Shown here: positions 1-14,500 of the stretch, in pieces
Position numbering within the stretch: the first letter of the stretch is position 1
Layout: each line of letters starts with the position of its first letter
Source: Takifugu bimaculatus
Taxonomy: Eukaryota; Chordata; Actinopteri; Tetraodontiformes; Tetraodontidae
Assembly: GCA_004026145.2 (NCBI GenBank)
Contig: CP034980.1
Location: 5,955,588 to 6,019,587, forward strand
Length of the DNA stretch: 64,000 nt
Direction of reading: 5' to 3'
Position numbers and translations under genes: made by a program
Notes under the pieces: generated by a model
Databases searched by the model: none
Seen by the model: only the letters and a program-made list of their open reading frames with translations
What the model was told of the DNA's origin: nothing

Positions 1-56
1 GTGCATGCGTGAGTGCGTGCGTGCGTGCGTGCGTGCATGCGTGTGTGCGTGCATGT
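1..56. repeat. GTGC/GTGT microsatellite
   Basis: Alternating purine-pyrimidine tetranucleotide repeats (GTGC with GTGT and ATGC variants) at the very start of the window. Confidence 0.95.
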
Positions 57-3000
57 TTCTATCCCAGCATTCACTGGGCACATCATCAGTCCATGTCACA
101 ACATGTACACACCATTCACTCACACTCACACCAAGGGGCAATTTAGATTATCCTAATGTGCTTATTTACTTTATTAAAAGACCATTAAGTGTGTTTGAAA
201 TCTTAATTAAGCATATGTACCTTTTAAATGTAAGCTGCCATAGTGAGTGCACTTTGATTGTTTGAATGTGCCGCTGCGTTCTGGGGTTTGAGTGTTTTGA
301 CCCTTTGAGGATGAGGCAGATGTGCTGAATTAATCAACAATTAGCAGCAATTAGTTTGTTTTCACATGCATGTAAATATGAGGCTGCATTAATGACCACG
401 TGTCATTTGGTGTCATCAAATGGGCATGTGAGGTCACATTAGAGAATGCTAATGTTGTTTGCATGTTAATGAGCTGTCTAAGTGCTGCTTCAAATAAACA
501 GCAGCCATTTTTTGATTTGTTGTATTTTGTTTATTGTAAGAATCAGGCAATATTGCAGCCAACTTTCTAAAAAGAAAAGAGAACTGTTGAGATCACTAAT
601 GCAGGCATTATGTATGCATTATGTATATGTCTCTATATAGAGATGGTATGAGAAATATTAAAAATATGTGCTTTTTTTATTAAGTACTTTCCCCTAGAAG
701 AGAAACCAAACTGCTAATTTCCTGCACCCTTGAGTGCTGATGTGCGAAGTTATTCTGCACCCCCTGCATGTATATCCGTATATTTATCATTGCCGATGCT
801 GTGGCATGAAAGCTGAACCTTTAACCAATGACCGACTGAAAAATAATGTTATGATTGGTGTTTTTTCAGCTCATTTAATTCCTCACCTTATGAATTTCTT
901 CGCAGCCTCTCTCTCACAACATCTCTGGTGACTCCCTGTCCTCAAATAGCTATAATCAACAACACTAATGCTCTGAAAGACCCCTCTCCACAGCATTAAT
1001 CAGAATGGAATGCAGCGCAATGCCAGAGGCTGCTTCATAACTAGAGGTCCTTTGACAAGGGTAGAGAATGGGATTCTTTGTTTGAGAGTCATTGGCCTGT
1101 GTTGGTAAATTGAAGTGATTCCTCATCACACCTCTTTGTCTCATCATCACCTCTCTGCTTTAGTGCACCTCTTATCAACCATATTCTCTTCGACAGCATA
1201 CCCTCACACAGGGCTGAATGTGAAAAGCACGGCTTCATCCTCTCCCTCACTGGTCTCCTTTAGTTTTTCCAAGGTCAGTCTCCATATCCAGTCTAATTCA
1301 ATTTGGGCTGATGATAAAATCCAGTCTCAGCTTTAGCTAAATGCACATATCCCCTTGGCTGTAAAGATTTATCTCAATTTATTTCAATGCCGATGTGTCT
1401 GCCAGCTTCTAAACACAAGGATCCGAGTGCCAGGTCCACTCAGGGAGGAACTGTAATTCTTTTGATGTCTTGTGAGCATCTACTGGCTTTACGGAGGGGC
1501 TATAAAATCCTTTAATGTAGCATAAAGCTCTACCCACAGGTGGACAAAATTCACTCGACGTGCGAGAGGACGATTTCTTTGCTTTTCAGTGAACATGGCA
1601 GAATGCAAAAAAAAAGAAAGAAAGTGACGTCAAATCTGTCTCTAAGAGAAAGACTAATAACATGCTTTTCGTGCTATTGTTGTGCCTGTGTGAGGACGCA
1701 TAATTCGCACGCATTCCCATTGGCTGCTATTTAGGAGACGCGCGGCTCCTGACCATGCATGGGGGTGTCAGAAAAGCACAAAAACATGGATGAAAGGAAT
1801 TTGGGATAAAAGCTGATACTAACTGAGGCATTACGTAAGAAAAACATACAAAGAGAGATTTCTGGCTGCCTCGTCATGTTCTGCAGAATTTATGAGCACA
1901 AAGATCCTGAAAGGGCTTTGGGTGCGAGGAGGATGAATGGTTGTGAAGGTACAAAAAAAAAGGGTGGGGAGTGTAGCAAAGATTCTGGGGATTAGAGAAT
2001 GTGCAATGTTGAGATATTGGTTTGAGGTGTCTCCTGGATGTAATGTAAAAAGACGGGAGGAGGGGAGGCAGGGAGGAGATGTATAAACGAAAGAAGTATT
2101 GTATTAAAACCAATGTGCTGAACGGAAGGAACCAGAGGCCAGACATCAGCGGAGGGTCAAAGGACGCTGATTTGATTAGCTCTTGCAGGGCAAAACCAAG
2201 TTAAATGCAAGCGGGAAAAAACGGGGGGCAGCAACAGGACGGAGGGGAATATTGAGTTAGTGGAGGCTGGAGAGTGAGGCAACGCTGGAAGAGGAGAGGA
2301 AAGATTCTGGTCTGGAGGGTGCGAGGAAGTGTAGGAGGTGTAATCTGTCTGTGTCAGAACAATGATGAAGGGGCCAGGAGGAAGAGCTCTGCAGTTCACC
2401 TTCTGGCCTCTGGAGGAAACACACTGACCCTGGCCCTCCTTCTCCCCTCCACCTGCTCGATTAATGACTCGCAGGGTTGGCCCAGGGTTGCCTGCATCGA
2501 GGACACTATTGAATCCGGTGACCGTGCGCTGTGGCGCCATTGCAAGCGCGCACACACCGAATGAAATGGCGTGAAAAGAAAGTGATCGCGTGTCAAGACG
2601 GATGAAACCTCAGTGCCACCTGGGGACAGAGGGACGTTGGCGATTTTTATCCCGAGGCTCAGAGAGTAAGCCCAGGCACAGCCCAGAATAATCCACTATG
2701 ACAGTTTGAGAGGAAGACTGGCAGAACCAGAATCAAAATCAAGGAAAATGGGACAAGATGACTGAATGGAAGATGAGCAGCAGGAGCTGTGCTGCATGCT
2801 AATGCTTCCCGGTCTGGTGTCTGTTTTCTTTATTCTAAGGTGCGTTGGCTCTGGTGCACAGTCGCCATTCAGAGAGGCTCACTTAAATGTTCCAGTATGT
2901 AGAAATGTGAGTAAAGGGTCATTTATGTACACAAAGCCTTTTTAATACCTATTCAGTTCTTGGAAATTATGAAAATCATTTTTGTTCTCTGATCCCCCCC

Positions 3001-5392
3001 CCTTATTTTTTTTCTCTCACCTGTTTTTCTGACTTCTTGTGCACTTAAGCGTGTGGACATCTATACAGCCTATCTACGTCTGATATATAATAGATCATTT
3101 AAAACACCTTTTCAAGCTCATAATGTTGATTATCATCATTTTCATGTAATTGCTGCATGCAACAGTAGTTTATTATATCACTGCCTATACGTTTGTTATA
3201 TTACTTAATTCAGTGATTTGCTGATCCTTTTACTGCAGACCTGCATGTGGTCCCGTGAAAGCATATCTGAAGCTCACAAAGGGCTCAAATAACCTGTGCA
3301 ATTTGGATAATTGGAATAATGATGATTATCTGGGGGATTTCGATTGGCTAGAACTTGCATTTTTCCAATTATCTGATCTGAATGATGGCGAGTCAATCAA
3401 TGAAGCAGACGACGCCTCATCCAGCCAGGCGGCTATCCACAACTAAAATCCAACTACTACAGCCGTCCTCCGAGGCCACTGAGTGCTTGTTGCTCTGGTC
3501 CTTAAGCGCTCACTGCCGCGCTGCTTCCGCAGGTGTTCCAGGATGTCTCGGCTGATGTTTTTCACGGCTGGAAAGAGTCACTAAAATACACGTTTCATAA
3601 TCACCCGATGCAGCGTTTCTTTCACAATGATTATAATTCTGACAAGGTCACATGGGCATTATCACCATTTTATAGCCATGTTTTGCACCCTTGATACAGA
3701 GTTGAGTGTAGTGAACAATTATGGTAGCAGCAGCAACATTTATACGGAAAATTCTGTAATTAGTTAAACTACACATAAGTAAAGCAGCAAGCTACCAATG
3801 TCAGTGTCAGGTATTACTTATCCTCTAAGCTCATTTTAAGGCCATTTCTATTTTTCTCACATTTTTTTGTCCTTTAAATCGCTCTGACCCAGGCGTGTTG
3901 CTGCCATTTAATTAGTTAGTTTTAGATTGAACCAAATATAACCTGCAGTCCTGAACACTGAAATAACAGTAATCATCATCATCCTAAGAAATAATGAATG
4001 TGTCGTTGTGAAAGGCTGCTGTTTGTCCAGCAATTTGGTTTCGGTCTTCATTCGGCTATTGTTGCCGCAGAGGCAGTGTTTTATCTGGATTAATCCACTT
4101 GATTGGTCACGCTGTGAAACACTGAGCTCTACAGCTAACCCTGCTGTTGAGCCCACAGTAAAGAGACTGATGTATTCAATAAATGCCTGTTTGCTCCAAC
4201 ACAACAGCAAGGAAATAAGACCTGCACTTTATAGAAAGAAGTTGTAAAACATTGTTCAAAACGACGACTACATGTCAGCAAGCCTACATGTAATTGCCCC
4301 TCAGGGAGAATCAGGCGCAACATGAAGCGACAATGCATGGCTGGTTTAACATTATATTTGGCTTAGTTTGCATGCTCATGTGCTTATGAGTTCATGTGTG
4401 CAAGGATTCAATTAAAACAGAAACAAACTAATTAAATTGAATGGATCCAAATAAGAGAGCCTCATAACAGTAAGTTTGGGACCAAAACAACAGGGAATAA
4501 CTACAGAATAATTTACAAAAAATGAATAAATCCTGTAAGGTCTCCATTAAAGCAGGCGTGTAAAAAAAAATGTATTTCCAGAATGACTGTATAAATTGAC
4601 ATGGCTTCATGATGAAAGCCTACCAAATGAATGCAGGATAGCTGCAGTAAATACGCTGGGAAGGGATGCTCAGAAATATGGCTGACTGCTGCAGATGCCC
4701 TCAGAACAAGCAAATAGAATTGCCAGCGTGTCGTACCAAAGGTGAGGGCTGAGTTGCGGAATATTATTGCTGAGGACTTGAGTCAAAGGGCCATTCTCTG
4801 TATGGAGATGAGTGGGAGATGAAGGTCGCTCCTCGTCCATCATGGATGATTCATCGTCTGCCCTGACCTTTAATACCTGGATTTACCTCTATACTGCGGC
4901 TCCGCCTCAAGGAGACTTCAAGTACACGCTGTACACAGCACAGTGGACGTGGTGTTCCTGCAGGCTTCTGTGTTTTTGCACCAGGCGCATGTGTGTCATT
5001 ATAAGAGCATGCGTGTGTTTCGGCGCGTGCAAACTTATAAAACACGTTTGCCGGTGCCGAATGTCAGAAGTTCACTGCAGCACCCTGCACACATCTAATG
5101 TGACAAATAACTTCTTCCTCCAGTTGCATTGTTCTAATCCCTTTAGTGGGTTCTGGAATGGAAATATAATTACATTTCTGTGGTGCGGTGCCTTTGATAA
5201 GACAGCCTCTCGCTGTGCTGAATGTTTAACTGAGTTGGATGTCTCTCCCAAGCCCCCTCTCTCTCTATTCTACTGCTCTGCCTTATTCACTCTGCAGCAT
5301 CTCTGTCCTCTCCTTTCTCCTCACACCCCCAATCTTTCTTTCTGGCACCTCCAAAAAGTCATTCTGCCTCTCTCTCTTTCTCACCCGCACAG
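1..5392 (+). other. Intron of tenm1 (upstream exons outside window)
   Basis: No exon with teneurin similarity was found here. The first recognised exon opens at 5393 mid-codon, so this must be the 3' part of a large intron. It holds a GTGC/GTGT microsatellite at its start and otherwise unremarkable AT-rich sequence. Short open frames here (for example 3255-3446) show no family resemblance. Confidence 0.7.
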
Positions 5393-5547
5393 GTATTGCA
5401 GTGGATAAAAGAGGTATTGTCTACTTTGTCGATGGCACGACCATTCAGAAGATTAATGAGAGGGGTCTGCTCTCTACGGTGATTGGCTCCAATGGACTGA
5501 TGTCGACGCAGCCGCTGAGCTGTGATGCGCGCATGGACATCAGCCAG
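5393..5547 (+). CDS. tenm1: tenm1 exon, NHL repeat
   Basis: The acceptor is CAG at 5390-5392 and the donor is GTAGGC. The exon enters at codon position 2, completing a Gly codon begun in an exon outside the window, and leaves in phase 0. It reads GIAVDKRGIVYFVDGTTIQ and ends DISQ, an NHL propeller blade. Confidence 0.92.
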
Positions 5548-8500
5548 GTAGGCTGAGAATGCACGGGAAAATAATGACACCACTTTGGTTTTGGTTGTGT
5601 TTGTTCCTGTGGACAGATTAATCAAATGCAGGCAAAACTTTAATGTGCTTATACTGGTACTGCTACAGCTTAACATCCCTTAAAATCATCTTCTGTCATT
5701 TCAAAAGTGTGTGTTTGTCCTCACATTTACTCCATAATTAGTTCCAAAATCCTTGTTCTAATAGCAACGTGGGGCCATGTTTTTGAAATGGAGCCACAAC
5801 TTCAAAGAACTGTTTGAGGGTTAAAATGGTTTTAAGGTTGATGTTAGAATTGAGTTAGGGTTAGAGTTAGAGTTAGAGTTAGGGAGTTAGTTGGTATGGT
5901 CAGCGTAAGGCGCTGGGTAATGCTTTGCATCCATGAAAGCCCCCACAAAGACAGAAATGTGAGGATGTGTGTCTCAGCGAATGACAAGATCACTCTGCTG
6001 ATTTATACCAGGCCTATTTGAGCTGCGGATGAATTATAAATGAACTGCTAGCACTATAGAAGCATGTCTGCCCACACATATGGATACAATTAAGTGGCTG
6101 CCAGCATGTGTGAATATGCGTGTTTAGACCTATCCAATTCCCAGAGCTGCTGTTATATGTGTTTAAAGGAGGGCCCATATCAGCTCAGGACCTCTCTGTC
6201 GGTGAGTTACTGGCCTCTGCAGCATGTCTAAACTAGTCCAGCCTCGATCATCCTCCAGCTGTGCTCTTGCAAAATACTACCACCTTCCTGCGTCAGCAGT
6301 AATAACAGGAAGCTCTGTCACTACAATGAGACAAAACACCTCAGTAAAATGGACAGTTTCTCTTTGGGGTTTGGTAGCATAACAAGGAATATGATTTGCA
6401 TTGGATGTGCACACCCACGAGGGGTCAACCTCACCTGCGTCCCCTTTGGTTAAGCTAATAGATGTGACCGACTCCTGAATGGAGTCACCAGAAAGCGCAA
6501 ACTCCTTTTCTCTGATTCTTAGCATTGAAATTGCTGTTTGTTTGTTTGCTTGTTCGAACGTTATCTCACCTAATAGCATACGTGTTGACTAGCCATCCTG
6601 TCTGAATTGTGATGTTTTTTGTTTTCTGTGATTTACAAGCCAATATTGTTGCTGCTGCACGAAGCCTCCTAAACAGAATAATGAGGTCTTTTGCCCTCAT
6701 CTGCAGTGTGAGCTGAAAATGCAGGGAGCAAAGGTACATAAATATTCAAGGAGTGTCTAAATCCAACTTTGCTTGGGGCAGTGTGGGAATCCCGCTTTGC
6801 CCCACACTCTACCCGCCAGGCACACAATGGGATGAGTGAGCGGTGCGTGGAAGAACCATCCATAACACCTGCTCTCATTAGTTTTGGGAACAACCATTGG
6901 TCTAACATGGTGGTAGAAATGTTGGGATTGAAATAGTGACGTTGGCTGCAGGAGACCAATACTCAGTTTTAAGATTTACATTAGAATCGTTTATAGGACT
7001 GTGATATAACAAAATAATCAACAGTATTGGGGGTGGGGGGGGACTCTTGCTGGTATTCAAATTAAATGTAATATTGCATTTCTCGTCCCAGCTAAAGGTC
7101 CTATCTAAAACGTTTATGCTTTATAAAACACTTTTATACTCCATGAATGAGTCAAAGTGAAACATGACCTTCTGTATGCGCTGGCTTCGCTGTAAAGTTT
7201 TGTTTTTACAAGCCAAAGAATTTGAATAAAATTCTTTTAGGACACAGAAAGATGGATCCCTCTACGTCTTAAAATGGGATTTCGCTGTGAACCCTCTTCT
7301 CTCGTATTTGACAGACCCTATAATTGAACATGTCAGTGGCAATTTAGCGTGATCCATTTATTTACCAATTTATCGTAAGAGTCATCAATCTCCCGGCTGA
7401 TCCCTCAGATGCGCCGTCATCTCTGCAGGCTCCCCCTCGGCGTGAGGGAGCCTGCGATGTGAGTGGCTGTGCGTCGGTGTCGGTTTCTCTCTGTCTCTGA
7501 CCCCCACGGCGGCATCGGTCAGCGCGTGCTATTTGAGCTGGCGGAGATCATGGTTATTGGTTGACATTTGGAACGGTGCCCAGGTGAGCCGGTGTGAGTT
7601 TTAAATAAACAAGGAAGGCTCTCAGCGTGTTTCTGACCTTTGCATGAGCGGGGAGGGCCAGAAAACCTAATGCTATGTTATCAAGTAGATTGGGTTTGGG
7701 TTTTTTTGCCCTCAACTGAGTGACTGACTCAGAGTCGCCCAGATGTTATGGTGCACTTGTTAATGGAAACACAGTTTATGTATGACTGCTCGGTGTGTGT
7801 TTGTGACACAGGTGCGTCTGGAGTGGCCGACAGACCTGGCCATCAACCCCCTGGACAATTCCCTCTACATCCTGGACAACAACATTGTTTTACAGGTAAA
7901 AAAATAAAATAAAAAGCCTCCAGAAAACCTCACCATGACTGGTTCCTTCAAACATTGAGGTGTATATAAGTGAAAATGAGGCATTTCTTATTAATTTATT
8001 ATTTCAAGCCAGTGTTAAAAATTGCAATCGTTTTCCCACCAGAGCCTGCTTATCATTTAAAAAAGACTGCAAATTTGATTTTGCTTTTTGTTTTCCAACG
8101 CCAAAGATTAAAACTGCCACAAAATTGCACGTAGCACTTCATTGTGTTTTACTGCTGGCCAGGTGTCAGAAAGTCTGCAGGTGCGTATAGTGGCCGGCCG
8201 GCCCATCCACTGCCAGGTTCCAGGCATCGACCACCACCTGGTAAAGTGGGCGGCGGTGCGCGCCACCCTGGAGGCCGCCAAGGCCATCGCCCTGTCCCAC
8301 CTGGGCACGCTGTACATCGCCGAAACCGATGAGAGACGCATCAACCGCATCCAGCAGGTCAGAGCCCAGAACCTGTAGCTTGAATGTCTGATTCTGAGCT
8401 GCAGCTGATATATTTCAACCCAACCAACCATCTTCTGGAGCTGCGTGATTCTCAAGTCGCTGATAAATGCTAATAATTAGATCTCTGATACTAGTTATTC

Positions 8501-11500
8501 ATGTAAATGTAATTACTGCTTCTGTTATGGAAAATTGATTCCCTAATCATAATATAATCAGCCTTCTTCATAGACCTTGTCACCACTGCGCATATCACGA
8601 ATATTTTACTAAACCTGCCAGAACTGGCAGGTATAAACATCCGAGTCGCTCAGGTCACCAGCAATTTACCGTACTTGCATGTGTGACGCTGACCTAGCCT
8701 CGCATCGTGTGTTCAGGTTATCTGCTGTGGGCACAGGTGTTTTACAGGCGGTCTCATTCTCCCACTTTCAAAAACTCTAAATTGTTAAAGAAAAGGGGAA
8801 AAAAATGGTTTCCATTTCTCCCATTAGTTATCAGTGTGCACAGAATCCCACAGCATTTAGGCAATAAGATATTACCTGCTGGTCTGAATCAATAATCCCT
8901 TTGTGGCTGGCAGGAGCATGCCGAGTCCTCCCAGAGGCAGACGGGAACAGAAAATCCCTTTCTGGTGTCCGTATGTGTCAAAATCTGTTATTTTCTTTTC
9001 GTTATTTTGGGCCCACACATCAAATCTTGAATCTCGGGTTCCATTTCCAGGAAAAGTCAAATCGTAATTGAAATAAATGGGGGGAGCGCAGCAGGTGGCA
9101 GCCCCCCTCCACCCAATAACACACCCACTCTCACACACACACACACTTTCACACATGTGGCAGCATCTCCTAATACACAACCAGACATATGACATTTGAT
9201 CGGCTGCAGGGAAAAAGCTAGTGATGATCTGTTTGAAATATTAGGGAGGTATTAAGGAAGTGACTTCATCATCCCATGTAAACACCCAGAACGCTTTCAT
9301 CAGGATACAACCATCCACAACAACTATTACAGCCACGCAGGATTTATATTTAAATGGGTTCTGATGTGATGGACCGCGTTTGATGCTGATCATAGAAATA
9401 TTATCACAGCAGTTTCTTCACACTGGCTGACTTCCTGTTGATGTTCGTGGGCCCAAGAGACCCTTTTAATTGGAAAACAGTGGGCCAAAAAATGAATTCA
9501 GCTGTAAAGATTACAGCTAACTGTATCAAGTCTTCCACTATTTCTAGTTTTGCTATAGACTATATATTTTTGCCCTTACCCAGAATTTATTCGAAATGTC
9601 CCTAAAACAAGTTAAAGATTTTTGATTGAATAAATGTTTTATGGAAAGATTTTTTTAAAAAAGGAGAAGCACTGTGTTAAAAGTCCCCAGCAGATTTGAA
9701 CAGATGTGAATAAAGTACAGTAAAAAAAAAAAAAACTACAGTAAATGGAATCCAGAAAGCTGTGTCACATCTAGTTTCAACTTACGGTGTGCGGTTATTA
9801 AAAGTGGCACAGGCACCACAAAAGGCTGCTACATTTCATTTTCGATGGTTAAACCAGCATCTTCTGACGCGCTGAGCCCTGGAACTTTAATAAGTGACCA
9901 CAGCAAACGCTGCGGCTGTGTTCTGACCCCGCTGTCAACCCTCACCCCTGCCACCAACATCTAGGCCCCACATTTGGCTGCGACATCAAGCATCACACGT
10001 GCTCACGCAACATGTACGTGACTTTCTGTTTTCATCAGAAGGGCTGATCCAATATTAATGTTCTTGAGCTTTGAGCTGCATTACAGATGAATCACAATAG
10101 TTCCAGAAATGTGTTGTTTCATTTTGTTTTTGAAACAATGTGCTGTAAAGATTAACTGTGTCAACTTTAACTAGTACAGGTGCTAAAACTGTGACTTTCT
10201 ACTTGGATCTGAGGTTATCTATGGGGTTATCATCTATGAGCTTATCATCTGCAGCGTTTTGGGGTGTTTTTTTTAGGTTTTTCATCAACAGAATGAAAGG
10301 TAAATAGGCTACAATCAACAATGAATGCATGGTGTTTTTCTGTAAAAGATTAAACGGATTACATTACGAAAACCATCATGACAGGAATAAGACTGACTCC
10401 GGCGTAAAACATCAGGTCAGGTAACTGTAACCTTTACAATTTAGAAGCTGAAGTCTAAACAATAGATAACGCGCTGCCAAGCGACAGCCTTGCCACAATC
10501 CAGCCATTGTCTCCACTTTAATGCCATTATTTGCATTGTGCAGCTCAAATGATGCCAAATACCATCATTATCTCCTTTCCGGTCCTGATTAGTCTCAACA
10601 AAAGCTGCCTCTTAACGTCGTCTTCTCTGACGCTCGAACTCACCATCGCGTGTAACATTTTCAACATTTGACAGGTGTCGACCAACGGAGAGATATCCGT
10701 CATCTCTGGAGCCCCCTCGGACTGCGACTGTAAGATCGACCCCAACTGCGACTGCTTCTCTGGTGGGTCACACACGTGCACAGACACTGTATGATCACAG
10801 CACCAAATATCCAACATGAAGGCTTTTAAAACATGACCTCATGACATGGCCTCACCAGTACAGAAGGGAAAAGAACAAGAATTTTTAATTAAAAACAAAC
10901 AAAAAAAAAGCACGTTTTGATATTGCAGGATCAGAACGTGCTGGTTATGTCTTCCTGCTGACCAGTGATTGTATGTGCAGAGAACGTCCCCTCTTGTCGG
11001 CTTTGCTGTTGTTTTTCCCTTGGATTTTTCTGCATTATTGAATTGAGAGAGAATTTTAATATCTAAGCCGGAGTGTTTTTACAGGAAAATCATTTAAAAA
11101 GAAGGTGTAAACCGCATGTAATAAAGAAATGATTCTATAAAATGTCACAATGGAAACATGAGTGAGCACAGTTTGTCAGCATTAATGAGAGTTTGGGGTG
11201 TGCTCTAAGCAAAACATTTGTCTACTGGGGGGTGTATTTGTGTTGGTAGTCTTTGCGTAAGGATTCCAATTAAATATCTGTAAAAGCCTGCTTGCACACA
11301 AACGCACGCATCCAATTTGCAGACAAGAAAGAAGGAAATGCATCGTGTTGCTGCAGAAGGTTTTAACAGGCTGGCGAATCATGGATGGACACCTGAAAGG
11401 CAATAAAGGGAAGAGGGAAGGGACCAAACAAATAAGCAGATGTTCTTTTGACATTTAGGCCTCGCTTTCATTGTAAGTGTCAGAGGATGCGATTTTATCA

Positions 11501-14500
11501 TTTAATTCTGTTCATAAAAATCTGTCGGGTTTCTATTCAAAATGGAGGCAAGTGTCTCTGCCATGCCACAAGCCAATGGGCTGTAACCATCCCTATTTCT
11601 TTGGTTGTACTTTGCATATTTTCAATCATGTCTTGCTGTTAACAGATGATTACTCTGTTCAGAAGCTTTTCCGTTTCCATCCCTTCAATGGCGACACTCA
11701 CAGTGTCTTTCAGCATGCACACATACCGTCAGTGAATACACACTGGCACATACAAACGCAAATGCCTAAAAAAGAACGTCCGCAGGCATGCTATGCACAT
11801 GCTGTTGGGAGATAAACTGCCACCCTGCTGGCAGCGTGAACCCCTCCGAGGCCCCGAGCCCACTGCTGACTGCATCTAAAGGGCTTCACCCGCCTGTTAT
11901 CCCTCTGTGTTACCGAAGACATCAGAAATGCATTCGGATACCCACTCTTGCACCTGCGTATGATAATGCTGAGGTCACTATCAAGGTGGGTGGACCGGTT
12001 CCTTTGAGACGCCACAGTATCCCAATGAGCCAGAGCTCTGAGTTGAACTGATAAACACCTGAGTGCTCCAAATTTTGCAAATCCGGATAATTCTCTCCTC
12101 CTGACATGAATTATTCCCGACGCTCATTGTGTTTGTGACTGCTGGCCCCTTTACTTGTGCCCTTCTGTTGATAAAGGGCTCTGACTGAAGTTCATCTCCT
12201 TGTTTCTCTTATCAGGAGATGGAGGCTATGCCCGCGATGCACGTCTCAAAGCCCCCTCCGCCCTCGCTGTGGCCCCCAACGGCACTCTGTATATTGCTGA
12301 TTTGGGCAACATCCGGATCAGAGCTGTCAGCCCCAACCAGCCTCAGGGTAACCCAACCGGACTAGTGGAGATTAGTTCCCCACTGGACCAGGAGCTCTAT
12401 CTGTTCAGCCAGGTACACAGTGTCTCCAGAGCACAAGGAAGGGATTAAAACACAGAATAGTACTGTATACAGTAGATAATACCACTAATAATAGTAATTT
12501 CACAAATGTTTATTGTTTATGGAAATATTATAGAAACTTTATTATAAAAGGTGTGTGAATGCCGCGTGCTAAAACTGACAAACTTCTCTCTTTCCTTTAC
12601 AGAACGGCTCCCACATGCACACCAAACACATGGTGACGGGCCATTACCTGTACAACTTCTCTTACGGTGCAGACGGACAACTGTCCGGACTGATGAGCCG
12701 CGATGGTCGCGGGCTCCAGGTGAGGAGAGATGCTCACGGAGTGCCGCTCTGGCTAGCCTTACCTGGCGGACAGGTGTACTGGCTATCTCTTAGCAACAGT
12801 GGAACACTGAGAAAAGTGTCAGCCCAAGGCCATGACATTTCCCACATTACTTACCATGGCAACACAGGTCTCCTAGCAACCAAGAGTGATGAGAACAGTT
12901 GGACCACTGTGTATGAGTAAGTCCATGTCAGATTTTTATTGTTTCTCGTCTTTATTAGTGTCTCTTTGTTCTTCTGCCTTTGTTCTTTTTTGCCATTTGT
13001 TTCATGTTTCTAATTAACATGCTTCAATTTCACTCTTTTACTTTAAAATCTGATTGGTTGCTGACTGTGTGTGTTCAAGGACAGTAGATTGCCAAATTGC
13101 ACGAGTGTATTTAAAGGCACAGTTTCTGATTGTGGTGTGAGGCGAGAGTGCCCCCTGGTGGTAGCCACGGCATCACTGTAGTCAGCTCACAACTGTTATC
13201 CGTAACCGTTAGAAACTTTGCTCGAAGGGACCGCAGGAAAGGGATTTCTCTGCAACACTAATGGCAAACATTTACAATCTCACACGCACGGCCCGATGCA
13301 CACGCAGAAAATCTGTCTGCGTTATTCACCACCGCCATGTGTCTTTCACAGTTGCGTAATTACACACGTAAATCATAGTTGACACGTGTTTGTGAACAAA
13401 ACGGGCGGGGAAAGTACTAAAAGAATGCAGAAGTGTCCTCTGCACTTGTGCTTGTGGGGTATATCACCTCTTTTTTTAACTGTTCTGCAAGGTACAGCAA
13501 TGAAGGCCGTGTGACCAACATCACCCTCCCCACTGGGGAGGTGAGCGGTTTCCACAGCAACCTGGAGCGCTGGTCTAGAGTGGAGGTAGAGGCGTCCACG
13601 CGTGAAAACTTTGTCACCAGCACCAACCTGTCAGCCGGTGACACCATCTACACATTCAGACAAGGTACGATGTTGTGGTGACATGAAGGAAAGGTTACAC
13701 CGGAACCACCCGACATTAGAGCATGTCAAGGAGTTGCACATGCACACCTCGGTGCGTTTGTGATTCATGTGTGGAGGAGGGGTTACAGCACTGAGAAACG
13801 TGTGAATGTTTATCCACCTTAAGATTATTTTAATTTTAATCGTTCCTGCCTGAGCAACTGGCCTTAACATCTCTCCCCTCCAGGTCAGGTCAGACACGCT
13901 GGCCTCTATGTTCCCGTCTTCATCAGTCACAGCTCATGCACGAGTAGAATTTTACGGCTTTGATAACGATTTATCTATTTCCAGTGAATAATTCACTATG
14001 GGCAAGACTAATGGGCAGTCTTAAATACAGCACTCTTTTGGTTTATTTACAAAAACAAGGCAGCTCCAAATAACATGTGAAATGCTGGAAAAAGCAGAAG
14101 GAAGATGGAAAAGAATGTGTTGCTGAGAAGAGGAGAAAATAAGTGCATTATGGAGAAGCCACTCGTGGGAGCAGTTTCCTCTCATGTCATCGCTTTAATT
14201 GCTTTCTAGCAGTTGTCACAATGACAGGACTGCAGGGAAACTAAAGCTGCACCAACACACAAATACACTAATTCGCCTATAGACAGTCACACAATGCTAC
14301 AGTCTGACAGAGCTGCCGGTGAGGGGCAGATATGGCCTCCTCTTCCTCGTGCCATCCACCGCCGTCCTTTCCTCTGCCTCTGAGGCAAATGTGTATCAAA
14401 AAGGGGTTTTTGCATCGTGTTTGCAATGACCAGTTTTACGATTAAAATTCCATTTCATGGTTATTTTTGTATTTCCACGATTATGGGTTGTTGGGAGATG

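Noticed and set aside
2157..2555. 132-codon open frame on the - strand near the window start
   Set aside because: Low-complexity Pro/Ser/Leu composition, several overlapping frames of similar length, no splice partners and no family resemblance; treated as tenm1 intron.
3255..3446. Possible extra tenm1 exon (MKAYLKLTKGSNNL...)
   Set aside because: It does not resemble the teneurin region expected before the NHL exon at 5393 and does not fit the required phase.
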